Below, one piece after another: positions 54,178 to 62,240 of a stretch of 64,000 bases of DNA. Source of the stretch: Gallaecimonas mangrovi (GTDB taxonomy: Bacteria > Pseudomonadota > Gammaproteobacteria > Enterobacterales > Gallaecimonadaceae); assembly GCF_003367375.1 (NCBI RefSeq), contig NZ_CP031416.1, positions 2,797,501 to 2,861,500 on the forward strand, written 5' to 3'. Each line of letters begins with the position of its first letter. Position 1 is the first letter of the stretch. The notes below the pieces were generated by a model that had not been told where the DNA came from, did not search any database, and saw nothing but the letters and a program-made list of their open reading frames with translations. Both the position numbers and the translations under genes were made by a program.

Positions 54178-54336
54178 TTAACGGCGAGCGATGATCCACA
54201 CCGCATGAATGATCCCGGGTAAATAGCCACAGCAGGTCAAAATAATGTTTATCCAAAATTGCAGGCCAATACCCACCTGCAAAAACACCCCAAGCGGTGG
54301 CAGAATAATCGAGAAGATCAAACGAATGATATCCAT
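54178..54336 (-). CDS. yqaE: YqaE/Pmp3 small membrane protein
   Basis: 52 residues, MDIIRLIFSIILPPLGVFLQ... through GYLPGIIHAVWIIARR, two membrane helices and the family's conserved PPLGVF and ILTCCGYLPGIIHA pattern. Members sit in the inner membrane and are linked to stress and membrane potential. ATG at 54334-54336 is preceded by AGGAGCGCTG. Convergent with the esterase gene. Confidence 0.93.
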   Translation of the reverse strand: MDIIRLIFSIILPPLGVFLQVGIGLQFWINIILTCCGYLPGIIHAVWIIARR

Positions 54337-54481
54337 CAGCGCTCCTTGTCAAAATGTAACATCAGTGTGACAAAGACTCTGGTAGCCACTCTAGACAAAT
54401 CCGTATCTTGTTCAGCCTTAACTACCGCAACCAGCCGCAAACGCTTACCATGGCCCTATCTATAAGTGCCTTGAGCCCCAC

Positions 54482-54757
54482 ATGAACAAAGCCACCATCG
54501 CCATTTATTACTGCCGCCAATGCAACTGGATGCTGCGCTCTAGTTGGATGGCGCAAGAACTGCTGCACACCTTTAGCGAAGAAATAGCAAGCTTAACCTT
54601 GCACCCCGATACCGGTGGCCGCTTTGAAATTCATTGCAACGGCGAGCTGATTTGGGAACGCAAGCGTGACGGCGGCTTCCCTGATGTGAAAACCTTAAAG
54701 AAAAAGGTACGCGACCTTATCGACCCTGAGCGTAACTTGGGTCACATTGACCAGTAA
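54482..54757 (+). CDS. SelT/SelW/SelH-like thioredoxin-fold protein (Cys form)
   Basis: 91 residues; N-terminal CxxC in IAIYYCRQCNWMLRSSWMAQELL, with a Cys where selenoprotein W has Sec, and FEIHCNGELIWERKRDGGFPDVKTLKKKVRD typical of the Rdx family. Probably a small redox protein; the partner is unknown. Ends in a strong terminator. Confidence 0.88.
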   Translation: MNKATIAIYYCRQCNWMLRSSWMAQELLHTFSEEIASLTLHPDTGGRFEIHCNGELIWERKRDGGFPDVKTLKKKVRDLIDPERNLGHIDQ

Positions 54758-54786
54758 AAAAGGCCGCCACAAGGCGGCCTTTTTTA
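54756..54786. terminator. Bidirectional terminator selW-like / COG0523
   Basis: AAAAAGGCCGCC-ACAA-GGCGGCCTTTTTT between convergent genes. Confidence 0.9.
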
Positions 54787-55989
54787 TTATCGCCAAGCCG
54801 GGAACGGGTCAGGCAATTGCTGCCAGGCATCTTTGCCTGCCAGTAAAGTGTCATCGTCTAGCAAACATTCATCCAGCGCCATACGAATGGCGCTTTCATC
54901 GAGATTCTGGCCAATAAACACCAGCTCTTGGCGCATATCGCCAAACGGCTCTTGCCAGTTCTCATGGATAAAGGCCAGCGAGTCTTCATCGGTAGGCCAG
55001 TTATCTTTTGGTACCGCCTTCCAGAACATGCCAGCAAAACCGTATTGGGCCACACCGCCCGCTTGGCTCCATTGGCCAGCAAATTGCGGCCGGGTAGCCA
55101 GCCAGAAGTAACCTTTAGAACGAATAAGGCGGCCAGCAAAGTCGCTGTTGTGCAGGAAATTAAAAAAGCGCTCTGGATAGAAAGGCCGGCGCGCCCGATA
55201 GACAAAGCTGCTAATGCCATATTCCTCGGTTTCGGGAATGTGCTCACCGCGCAGCTCTTTTAACCAACCTGGCGCTTGGGCAGCCTGTTCAAAACTAAAG
55301 AGCCCGGTGCCCAACACCTCTTTAATGTCGACATTGCCTTTACTGATCGGCACTATTTTCGCTTGGGTATTAAGGCCTTTTAGTACCCCTTTAAGCGCTT
55401 CAAGCTGGCTGCTAGTAACCAAGTCGGTTTTGCTGATAAGAATGACATCGCAAAATTCCACCTGATCGGTAAGTAGGTCGGCCACATTACGTTCGTCTTC
55501 TTCACCTAGGCTTTCACCCGCTTCTTTCAGGCTGCGGCCTTTTTGGAATTCGTCTAAAAAGTTAACCGCATCCACCACCGTTACCATGGTGTCGAGCTGC
55601 GCCACGTCAGACAGACTAACGCCGTCTTCATCAGCAAAGGTAAAGGTTTCAGCCACCGGCAGTGGCTCGGAAATACCGGTGGACTCAATAACCAGGTAAT
55701 CAAAGCGGCCTTCTTTGGCCAAGCGCGTTACTTCAATCAGTAAATCTTCGCGAAGCGTGCAACAGATACAGCCGTTGCTCATCTCCACCAGCTTTTCTTC
55801 GCTGCGGTTAAGGGTAACCTCCTGGTTAACCAGGGCCGCGTCAATGTTCACTTCGCTCATGTCATTGACAATAACCGCCACCTTTAAGCCGTGGCGGTTA
55901 TTCAAAATATGGTTAAGCACCGTGGTTTTACCGGCACCTAAAAAGCCGGACAGCACTGTGACCGGCAAACGTTTATGGGCAGTAGTCAT
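54787..55989 (-). CDS. COG0523 GTPase metallochaperone (CobW/ZigA type)
   Basis: 400-residue G3E GTPase. Walker A GFLGAGKT, the metal-binding motif [12 protein letters not shown] (CxCC), GTPase motif SKTD, and the CobW C-terminal domain ([13 protein letters not shown]... [10 protein letters not shown]). Zinc-directed members deliver zinc to target enzymes under shortage. The ATG at 55987-55989 gives [13 protein letters not shown]; another start 6 nt upstream exists. A Zur-like palindrome lies 33 nt upstream. Confidence 0.9.
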   Translation of the reverse strand: MTTAHKRLPVTVLSGFLGAGKTTVLNHILNNRHGLKVAVIVNDMSEVNIDAALVNQEVTLNRSEEKLVEMSNGCICCTLREDLLIEVTRLAKEGRFDYLVIESTGISEPLPVAETFTFADEDGVSLSDVAQLDTMVTVVDAVNFLDEFQKGRSLKEAGESLGEEDERNVADLLTDQVEFCDVILISKTDLVTSSQLEALKGVLKGLNTQAKIVPISKGNVDIKEVLGTGLFSFEQAAQAPGWLKELRGEHIPETEEYGISSFVYRARRPFYPERFFNFLHNSDFAGRLIRSKGYFWLATRPQFAGQWSQAGGVAQYGFAGMFWKAVPKDNWPTDEDSLAFIHENWQEPFGDMRQELVFIGQNLDESAIRMALDECLLDDDTLLAGKDAWQQLPDPFPAWR

Positions 55990-56021
55990 GATCATCTCTA
56001 CAGCTAGAGGAAATTGCGCAC

Positions 56022-56034
56022 GTTATAACATAAC
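56022..56034. promoter_or_regulatory. Zur-box-like palindrome upstream of the COG0523 gene
   Basis: GTTAT-N3-ATAAC, the core spacing of gammaproteobacterial Zur sites (GTTATANTATAAC type). Its place just upstream of a zinc-type COG0523 chaperone supports a zinc-repressed promoter. The match is short, so the assignment needs testing. Confidence 0.6.
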
Positions 56035-56150
56035 AATCATAATAAAAACCATGCCCACCGCAATAAATGCGCCACCATTCATGGCACTAGAACAACCTTG
56101 ATATCCAATACCCAGGTAGAAAAAGCCTAAATTTTAAAGCGTTAGCTATA

Positions 56151-56179
56151 GAAAAAGCCGCCTGATGGCGGCTCTTTTA
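56151..56179 (-). terminator. Terminator of the cytochrome c' gene
   Basis: On the minus strand AAGAGCCGCC-ATCA-GGCGGCTTTTTCT, 15 bp past the stop. Confidence 0.85.
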
Positions 56180-56193
56180 AATCTCTTTGGGCA

Positions 56194-56634
56194 TTAGCGA
56201 TTTTTAAATTCCGAGTGGCAGGCTTTGCAGTTTTTTGCCGTTGCCATAAAGGCCGGTTTTATCACCGCCATGTCACCCGTTTTTGCGGCTTCTTCCAGCT
56301 TGGCGGCATCACCCTGAAAATGCGCAAGCTTGGCTTTAAACTCGTCAGTTTTTTGCCAAACCGTCTCTTTGGCTTTGGTATCCCCTTTGTCAGAGCCAGG
56401 ATATAAAAAGCCTTCCAGCGGCATCTTTGATAGTGCAGCCAAACTTTCAGCGCGGTACTGAAAGGCTTTTGCATCAAAAGGTTCATCCCCCTTCACCATG
56501 GCACCCATTTCATGAAAATGAGCCGCCACCAGGGTAAAAACAGACTGCCGGTAATGAATGGCATCGTCTTTGTCGTCAAAGGCTTGTGCCAAGGGTGCAA
56601 CCACCAGCAGCGCCGTGAAAATCCACTTGTACAT
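56194..56634 (-). CDS. Class II c-type cytochrome (c'/c556 type)
   Basis: 146-residue periplasmic cytochrome with signal peptide (VAPLAQA), a four-helix pattern and a C-terminal haem site CKACH (about 137-141) typical of class II cytochromes. ATG at 56632-56634 follows GGGAGATAAAA; upstream in-frame sequence lacks a signal peptide. It may carry electrons or bind NO; the partner is not adjacent. Confidence 0.9.
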   Translation of the reverse strand: MYKWIFTALLVVAPLAQAFDDKDDAIHYRQSVFTLVAAHFHEMGAMVKGDEPFDAKAFQYRAESLAALSKMPLEGFLYPGSDKGDTKAKETVWQKTDEFKAKLAHFQGDAAKLEEAAKTGDMAVIKPAFMATAKNCKACHSEFKNR

Positions 56635-56722
56635 TTTTATCTCCCTGCGTAAATAACTGATTAACTTCTCGCCTAACCGTACTTTAGTTGAGCAAACAAA
56701 CCACGAACAGTGCATTGCTCGC

Positions 56723-56752
56723 TTGGAGTAGTCGCTCTGGCGATGTTACACT
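56723..56752 (+). promoter_or_regulatory. Possible sigma-70 promoter of ssrA
   Basis: TTGGAG, 18-nt spacer, TACACT, placed about 16 nt before the mature tmRNA 5' end, consistent with a short precursor trimmed by RNase P. Both hexamers are imperfect. Confidence 0.4.
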
Positions 56753-56767
56753 TCGCGTTCACTACTT

Positions 56768-57128
56768 GGGGCCGATCAGGATTCGACGGGGATCGCGAAA
56801 CCCAAGGTGCATGCCGAGGTGCGGTTGGCCTCGTAAAAAAACCGCAAACTAATAGTCGCAAACGACGAAAACTACGCACTCGCTGCCTAATAAGCAGTAG
56901 AGAGCCCTTCCCCCTTAGCCCGCCTGTCGGCTTTGGATCAGGAAGGTCACCCAAGACAGGATCGCGTGGCGGCTTTGCCTGGAGCCAAGACGTTAAAACC
57001 AATCAGGCTCGCTACCTGAAAGCCTGTCGTTCGGCGTTCTACGTAGTTAACTAAAAGAACTGACTAAGCATGTAGTACCGAGGATGTAGGGTTCACGGAC
57101 GGGGGTTCAAATCCCCCCGGCTCCACCA
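56768..57128 (+). ncRNA. ssrA: tmRNA (tag ANDENYALAA)
   Basis: 361-nt one-piece tmRNA. The 5' end GGGGCCG pairs with CGGCUCC before the encoded ACCA at 57125-57128, forming the tRNA-like acceptor stem. The reading frame starts at GCA 56858-56860 after the UAGUC context and encodes ANDENYALAA then TAA (56888-56890), the E. coli tag. The conserved GACUAAGCAUGUAGUACCGAGGAUGUAGG precedes the T-arm. Acts with SmpB, whose gene is 48.6 kb upstream in this window. Confidence 0.99.
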
Positions 57129-57129
57129 A

Positions 57130-57168
57130 ACAAAGAAAAAGGCCACCGCAAGGTGGCCTTTTTCTTTG
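57130..57168 (+). terminator. Terminator of ssrA
   Basis: AAAGAAAAAGGCCACC-GCAA-GGTGGCCTTTTTCTTT, a long, perfect hairpin and T-run just after the tmRNA CCA. Confidence 0.92.
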
Positions 57169-57189
57169 TTTGAAGGTGCTGGTGGTGTG

Positions 57190-57443
57190 AATGGACCCCA
57201 TTGGGTTCACCAATCGGCAGGACCGCCGATTGGCACAGCACGTAGTGCTGCCCGAAGGGCAAGCACCAGGGATGGTGCGAGTGAAATCCCCCCGGCTTGG
57301 CCTCCGCGAGAAGGCCCTTATCGGCTGTCGCTTGGCAGGGGAATTTACGCCCCCGTAGGGGGTCACCAGTTTGTCCGGAACAAACTGGAACAGCCGCAGG
57401 CTTGCCCCGAGCGTAGCGAGCGGGTGAGGCGCAAGAACGCGCC
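57190..57443. repeat. Array of at least eight short perfect inverted repeats
   Basis: Successive palindromes with tiny loops: CAATCGGC-N6-GCCGATTG (57211-57232), AGCAC-GTA-GTGCT (57237-57249), GCCC-GAA-GGGC (57250-57260), GCACCA-GGGA-TGGTGC (57263-57278), GGCCT/AGGCC (57299-57316), CCCCC-GTA-GGGGG (57350-57362), CCAGTTTGT-N5-ACAAACTGG (57366-57388) and GGCGC-N6-GCGCC (57428-57443). A weaker one is at 57194-57207. No credible gene spans this block; frames on both strands are Cys/Gly/Pro-rich artefacts. It may be a palindromic (REP-like) repeat or structured RNA. Confidence 0.75.
57284..57297 (+). repeat. 14-bp copy of the tmRNA 3' end
   Basis: AAATCCCCCCGGCT here repeats 57109-57122 of ssrA exactly, 175 bp away in the same orientation. 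It could be a trace of an integration event at ssrA, or part of the repeat element around it. Confidence 0.55.
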
Positions 57444-57722
57444 GAATCAGAACACATTCATCAAATCAGCATCGAACCTCAGTCCCTTAAAACCGTATTC
57501 CTCACACATAACCTTAAACTCCTCGCCACAATACAGCACGCTGGCGTATCAGCTTGGCCAAAGGCAAGACAGCCAGCTCGCCCCTTACTCACCTCAAACA
57601 TACTGATTGTTTTTTGTTGTCGATTATTGACACTCAACCTACCTACTAGTAGATTCATTTTCATTGCAGAATTATAAGGTCTGCCGAGATAGCTTGGTAA
57701 GCCTGCAGGTTTTGAGGCGGTT
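57444..57722. other. Non-coding stretch upstream of tetR
   Basis: 279 bp with no gene that I can support. It holds the operator at 57637-57654 and an AT-rich tract (TTTTTTGTTGTCGATTATTG near 57610-57629). Confidence 0.5.
57637..57654. promoter_or_regulatory. Operator O1, upstream of tetR
   Basis: ACCTAC-N6-GTAGAT, nearly palindromic and the same as the site at 58350 apart from one arm base and the spacer. About 70 nt before the tetR-type ATG, so it suggests autoregulation. Confidence 0.7.
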
Positions 57723-58301
57723 ATGAACACAGCGCTTTCACCTAAAGCGGCAGAGATTGCCGCCCTCGCCCGCTCCTTACTGGAGCAACGGGGCTATAAC
57801 GGCTTTAGTTATGCCGATATTTCAGCACAGGTAAAAATAAGCAAGGCCAGCATTCATCACCACTTCCCCAGCAAGGTGCAGTTGGTGCAAAAAGTGGTGG
57901 CCCAGTACCGCCAAGAAGCGCGGGCCGGTATGGCCACCCTTGACGCGCTGGAACCGTTGGCGGCGCTGCAAGCCTATGTGGGTTACTGGGCCAATTGCAT
58001 TGCAGACCAAAGCCCCTCTTTTTGCCTTTGTGCCATGCTGGCCAGCGAGCTGCCTGCCATTCCCGACCAAATAGCGGGTGAAATTAATGGCCACTTTGCA
58101 GACCTTTCAGCCTGGCTAGCGGCGCTACTGGATAAGGGGCAACAGGCCGGGCAGCTACGCCTTAGCGCTAGCGCGGCGATTGAAGCACAGGCGTTTATGG
58201 CAGCGGTACATGGCGCCATGCTGGCTGCCCGTGCCACCGGTAAGCCGGAGCAATTTAACGATATAACCGCGCTACTGCTCACAAAGTTAGTGGCGGCGTA
58301 A
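57723..58301 (+). CDS. TetR/AcrR family repressor
   Basis: 192 residues; N-terminal helix-turn-helix YADISAQVKISKASIHHHFPSKVQLVQKVVAQY (about 33-65) typical of TetR, C-terminal ligand-binding domain with TetR_C features and Cys residues (FCLCAML). Likely represses itself and the downstream membrane protein, since both have matching operators. Ligand unknown. ATG follows GAGGCGGTT. Confidence 0.92.
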   Translation: MNTALSPKAAEIAALARSLLEQRGYNGFSYADISAQVKISKASIHHHFPSKVQLVQKVVAQYRQEARAGMATLDALEPLAALQAYVGYWANCIADQSPSFCLCAMLASELPAIPDQIAGEINGHFADLSAWLAALLDKGQQAGQLRLSASAAIEAQAFMAAVHGAMLAARATGKPEQFNDITALLLTKLVAA

Positions 58302-58313
58302 AACCGAAAAAAG

Positions 58314-58339
58314 CTGGGCGTTGTTGACGCCCTTTTTTT
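58314..58339 (+). terminator. Terminator of the tetR gene
   Basis: GGGCG-TTGTTGA-CGCCC followed by seven T, between tetR and the next promoter, so the downstream gene is transcribed separately. Confidence 0.85.
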
Positions 58340-58349
58340 GAACCATGCA

Positions 58350-58367
58350 ACCTACCAACTAGTAGGT
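58350..58367. promoter_or_regulatory. Operator O2, upstream of the membrane protein gene
   Basis: ACCTAC-N6-GTAGGT, perfect 6-bp arms, 64 nt before the ATG at 58431. The same half-sites occur at O1, so the TetR protein probably binds both. Confidence 0.78.
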
Positions 58368-58430
58368 TTAATTATTCACCCGGCACCTTGTAAGGGGCTG
58401 AACGTCACTTTTTATCTAAAGAGGTATTCC

Positions 58431-58928
58431 ATGGTCCATTCCCTATCGCCAATAGGCATCGCCCATACCCTGGTTAGCCTGGTGCCCTTGGTGGCCGGCA
58501 TTTACAGCTTTATTCGTTACCGAAAAATCGACACCAGCAACAGTGCCGGTAAAACCTATTTATTCAGCCTGGTGTTGGCGGTGGTAACATCCTTCGGGGT
58601 ATCCAGCACCGGCGGAATTAATGCCGGGCATATCTTTGGCTTAATTATTCTGGCCATCGTTTTTGGCGGCATCTTTGCCACCAAGCTGGCCTTTTTAGGG
58701 CGGCTAAGGCCCTACATCTATACCTTTGCCCTGTCCTTTAGCTTCTTTTTATCGCTGGTGCCGGGCACCAATGAAACCCTTACCCGGCTGCCGGTAGCGC
58801 ACCCTTTGGCCAGTGCGCCGATGTCGCCCTTGGTGCTGCACGTTATTCTGGGTTGGCTGGCACTCTTTGTTGTCGGCTTTGCCGCGCAGTGCTGGGCACT
58901 TTACGCCAACAACCGCGCAACGGCTTAA
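58431..58928 (+). CDS. Four-helix inner-membrane protein, TetR-controlled
   Basis: 165 residues with about four membrane helices (IAHTLVSLVPLVAGIYSFI, TYLFSLVLAVVTSFGV, IFGLIILAIVFGGIFATKLAF, VLHVILGWLALFVVGFAAQCWAL). I do not recognise a family. The ATG at 58431 follows AGAGGTATTCC; upstream in-frame sequence includes the operator. It may be a small transport or detoxification factor since TetR proteins often control such genes, but this is guesswork. Confidence 0.75.
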   Translation: MVHSLSPIGIAHTLVSLVPLVAGIYSFIRYRKIDTSNSAGKTYLFSLVLAVVTSFGVSSTGGINAGHIFGLIILAIVFGGIFATKLAFLGRLRPYIYTFALSFSFFLSLVPGTNETLTRLPVAHPLASAPMSPLVLHVILGWLALFVVGFAAQCWALYANNRATA

Positions 58929-58965
58929 CGGTATCCTTCGGCACTGGCCAGCCTTGGCCAGTGTC

Positions 58966-59649
58966 TTAACCACCAATAAAGCGATAACCAATGCCCGGCA
59001 ACGTTTCAATAAGCTTGGGATTAAGCGGATCGTCAGCCAACTTTTTGCGAAGGTTGGCCACCACAATTCGCAGATAATGACTGTCTTCTTTATGGGTTGG
59101 GCCCCAGATCTCGGTTAGTAACTGGCTTTGGATCAACACTTGGCCCGCGTGACGCAGCAGCATGGCCAGCAGTGCAAATTCCTTCTTTGACAGATTCACT
59201 TGCTGGTCTGCCAGCCACAGCTGGTGGCTTTGGGTATCCAGCCGCAGCGCACATTTATCAATGCGTAGCACGCCGGCTTGGGTGGAACCGGGTTGCTGGC
59301 GAAGCAGCACCCTAATTCTTGCCATAAACTCCTGAATACCAAAGGGTTTGGTCATGTAGTCATTGGCACCGGCATCAAGTAGGCGCACTTTTTCCTGCTC
59401 CGATTCTCTTACCGACAACACCAAAACCGGCCAGCTATGTTGCTGGCGAATAGCGCTGAGTACCTGGCTACCATCACCATCGGGTAAGCCCAGGTCTAAC
59501 ACCACCAAGTCAGGCTGCAAACGTTGGCAAGCGGCCAAGGCGCTATTAACAGTGTCAGCTTCCACCACCTCATAGCCTTCTGCCTTAAGGCTTAGACGCA
59601 AAAATCGGCGGATCGCCATTTCGTCATCGACTACCAGAATTTGGGTCAT
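58966..59649 (-). CDS. kdpE: KdpE response regulator
   Basis: 227 residues: receiver with DD (about residues 8-9), phospho-Asp in VVLDLGLPDGDG (about 52) and Lys in MTKPFG, then an OmpR winged helix (KEFALLAMLLRHAGQVLIQSQLLTEIWG). Activates kdpFABC under K+ limitation. The ATG overlaps the kdpD stop as ATGA. Confidence 0.97.
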   Translation of the reverse strand: MTQILVVDDEMAIRRFLRLSLKAEGYEVVEADTVNSALAACQRLQPDLVVLDLGLPDGDGSQVLSAIRQQHSWPVLVLSVRESEQEKVRLLDAGANDYMTKPFGIQEFMARIRVLLRQQPGSTQAGVLRIDKCALRLDTQSHQLWLADQQVNLSKKEFALLAMLLRHAGQVLIQSQLLTEIWGPTHKEDSHYLRIVVANLRKKLADDPLNPKLIETLPGIGYRFIGG

Positions 59650-62240
59650 TGTGGCTCCGGCGCGTTCAGGGCAAGGGGTAAGGCAATGCGAATACAGGTA
59701 CCGATTTGGTTGGACCCTGGGAAGGCCCAGATCTTGCCTCCGTGGGCCTCAATCATGGCCCTGGAAATAGCCAGCCCCAAGCCGGTGCCACGGCTACCGC
59801 TGTCACCTACCGGCTGAGTGTAGAAAAGGTCAAAGATGCGAGTGCGGTCTTCATCTTTGATACCAGCCCCTTTGTCGAGTACATCGATCAACAGATCAGG
59901 TTCGGCCAGCACGGCCCTGACTTCGATGGGACTGTGCACCGGCGAATAGCGCGCAGCGTTATCCAACACGTTCACCAACACTTGTTCCATCAAGGCTTCA
60001 TGCACATAAAGTTGCGGCGTTGGCAGCCCCAAGTTAAGTATCAACGGATGCTGACTCAGCGCAGCGGCCAGCCGCTTGGAAGCTCGGGTCAGCAGTTGCT
60101 CAAGCGCCACCCATTGACGTTTAAGCTGAAAATCCGGCTGGCCAAGGCGTGTCATATCCAACAGGCTTTGAATGTACCCGTGCAGGCGCTGGGATTCTTG
60201 CAAAATCGAAAACTGCAATTCACGGCGCTCGCCTTCATCCAGCTTGTCGTAATAGTCCAGCAAGGTGGTGCTAGCCCCCATGATGCTGGCCAGAGGTGTT
60301 TTTAAGTCGTGCGACACCGAAGACAGCAATGCCGCCCGCATCCTATCGGTTTCCGCCTGAAATTCACTTTGCTGAAGGCGAAGATCCAATTCCACCCGCG
60401 CCAGTGCCGCCCGCAGATCGGCCAGCATGGCTTGCAGTTGCCGATCAGCGTTACTGGTTAATGGCTCGCTAAGGCCAATAGCCAAGGCGAGGCTGTCACT
60501 TAACGGATGAAACTGCACTTGGGCGGCATTCAGCGTCTGGGTAAAGCGCCCAGCCAATTGCTGATGTGACAAACACCAATGCAGTGCCGCCCTATCGGTG
60601 GCCGTAAAAATTTGCGAAGGCCCTGCGTGGCAAACTTCAAGCTTATCTACCGCCACTGCAGAGCTCGCCAGGGCGTCGGCTATGGCTTGGGCCCCCAGCT
60701 GCAGCACTTCTTCACTGCTATGTGCCGAGGCCAACGATTGGCTTAACCCCAGTAGGGCAGCACCGATACGATGTGACTCGCGAAGCCCCACCAACTGTTG
60801 ACGCTGCTTGGCGGCAAGCCGTCCCGCCGCCAACCCAACCACTAGCAGCACCAGCAGCGTTAATAGGTCGCTATCGTTTGCCACCAACAGGGTGTAATAA
60901 GGCGCGGTAAAAAAGAAATTGAATGATAAAAAGCCCAGCAGTGCCGCCAGCATGGCGGGGACCACGCCGGTGGAAAGCGCAGTGGCTAGCACCCCAAGTA
61001 CATAGAAAAGTGGCATGGCACTAGCCGGTAACCAAGGCTTTAAGGCTAAAGCCAGTATGGTAACGGCCACCATGCAAAGGGCACTAAGCCCTATCTGCCA
61101 GATGGCGGGGCGGGGCTTAGCCAACTCGTTGGAGGGCTGGTCGCTGGCCTTAACGTCTACCAAGGTCAATTCTAATGACAATGCCTGGCTCATCAAATAA
61201 CGCACCAGGGAACGGCGCCACCAGGGTTTGCTTGGTTTACCCACCAGCAGCTGCGACACGTGCTGGCTCTGGGCGGTATCAAGAATCGCGGCGCCAACAT
61301 TGGGGCTGGATAAGGTAAGCACCTTGGCACCAAGCTGCGAAGCCAGTGCCAACGCCTTTGCCAAGCTGGCGTCGGCCTTGCCACTTTTATCCACGTGCAG
61401 CACCAGCCAAGGCAGCTGGCGGCGCAGGGCAATACGGTGGCCATGGCGGATCAAACTAAGCCCTTGGCTGCCACGGCCAATGCAAACCATCAACTTGCCT
61501 CTTAGCGGTACCACTTCCTTACCTTGTGCCAGCCACTGCAATTGCATATGCCCTTCTACGTGACTGGCAGCGGCCTGCATGGCCAATTCCCGCAGGGCAG
61601 TGAGATTGGCGAGGGAAAAAAAGGCCTGCAAGGCAACCCTGGCCTGAGCCGGCACATAGACTTTGCCTTCATTAAGGCGAGCCAACAGCTCCAAAGGGGG
61701 TAAATCAATCAGCACCAGACTATCGGCATTAAGCAGCATTTGGTCAGGCAGGGTTTCTTTGACCCTGACCCCAGTCAGCTGCCATACCAAATCGTTCAGG
61801 CTTTCCAAATGCTGCACATTAAGGGTGCTGTAAACATCAATACCGGCGGCCAGTAGCTCTTCTACGTCCTGATAACGCTTTTGGTGGCGACAGCCCGGTG
61901 CATTGGAATGTGCCAACTCGTCCACCACTGCCAGCTGCGGGCGGCGGGCTAAGATGGCATCAAGGTCCATTTCTTCGAGACGCTGGCCACGGTGCAGTTG
62001 AGACTTTCGCGGCATAATGTCGAGGTTATCGAGCAGTTGCCCCGTTTCCTGGCGGCCATGGGTTTCCACTACCCCTATCAGCACGTCAAGCCCTTGCTGT
62101 TGCAAGGGCTTGACGGCCTGGAGCATGGCATAAGTTTTACCAACCCCGGGCGCGGCACCTAAAAAGATTTTCAACTTGCCGCGTGGTGACTCTTGTTGCA
62201 GTTCTGCCAGCAGCGCATCAGCGCGGACATCATCGCGCAT
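59646..62240 (-). CDS. kdpD: KdpD sensor histidine kinase
   Basis: 864 residues, close to E. coli KdpD. N-terminal KdpD domain with Walker A-like GAAPGVGKT, USP-like part, four closely spaced membrane helices (about 390-495), GAF-like region, then HisKA (SSVSHDLKTPLASIMGAS, His phosphosite) and ATPase (NVLDNAARYSP, GTGLGLAIS). The ATG at 62238-62240 with AAGGA before it is preferred over the TTG 15 nt upstream. The start overlaps the kdpC end by 11 nt. Confidence 0.95.
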   Translation of the reverse strand: MRDDVRADALLAELQQESPRGKLKIFLGAAPGVGKTYAMLQAVKPLQQQGLDVLIGVVETHGRQETGQLLDNLDIMPRKSQLHRGQRLEEMDLDAILARRPQLAVVDELAHSNAPGCRHQKRYQDVEELLAAGIDVYSTLNVQHLESLNDLVWQLTGVRVKETLPDQMLLNADSLVLIDLPPLELLARLNEGKVYVPAQARVALQAFFSLANLTALRELAMQAAASHVEGHMQLQWLAQGKEVVPLRGKLMVCIGRGSQGLSLIRHGHRIALRRQLPWLVLHVDKSGKADASLAKALALASQLGAKVLTLSSPNVGAAILDTAQSQHVSQLLVGKPSKPWWRRSLVRYLMSQALSLELTLVDVKASDQPSNELAKPRPAIWQIGLSALCMVAVTILALALKPWLPASAMPLFYVLGVLATALSTGVVPAMLAALLGFLSFNFFFTAPYYTLLVANDSDLLTLLVLLVVGLAAGRLAAKQRQQLVGLRESHRIGAALLGLSQSLASAHSSEEVLQLGAQAIADALASSAVAVDKLEVCHAGPSQIFTATDRAALHWCLSHQQLAGRFTQTLNAAQVQFHPLSDSLALAIGLSEPLTSNADRQLQAMLADLRAALARVELDLRLQQSEFQAETDRMRAALLSSVSHDLKTPLASIMGASTTLLDYYDKLDEGERRELQFSILQESQRLHGYIQSLLDMTRLGQPDFQLKRQWVALEQLLTRASKRLAAALSQHPLILNLGLPTPQLYVHEALMEQVLVNVLDNAARYSPVHSPIEVRAVLAEPDLLIDVLDKGAGIKDEDRTRIFDLFYTQPVGDSGSRGTGLGLAISRAMIEAHGGKIWAFPGSNQIGTCIRIALPLALNAPEPQ

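Noticed and set aside
56673-57002. 109-codon frame antisense to the tmRNA
   Set aside because: It lies wholly against the tmRNA and its promoter; the RNA identity is certain and the frame has no domain.
57064-57457. Frames on the minus strand after tmRNA (including GAGGI and VEPGGFEPP-like sequence)
   Set aside because: They are antisense translations of the tmRNA 3' end and hairpin array; such frames recur in databases as artefacts beside tRNA/tmRNA ends.
57166-57606. Plus-strand frame of 146 codons after ssrA
   Set aside because: It spans the hairpin array, has no ribosome site and no recognisable domain.
8139-57722. Mobile element or integrase around the flagellar block
   Set aside because: No transposase, integrase or insertion-sequence ends were seen; only the short tmRNA repeat at 57284 hints at past integration.
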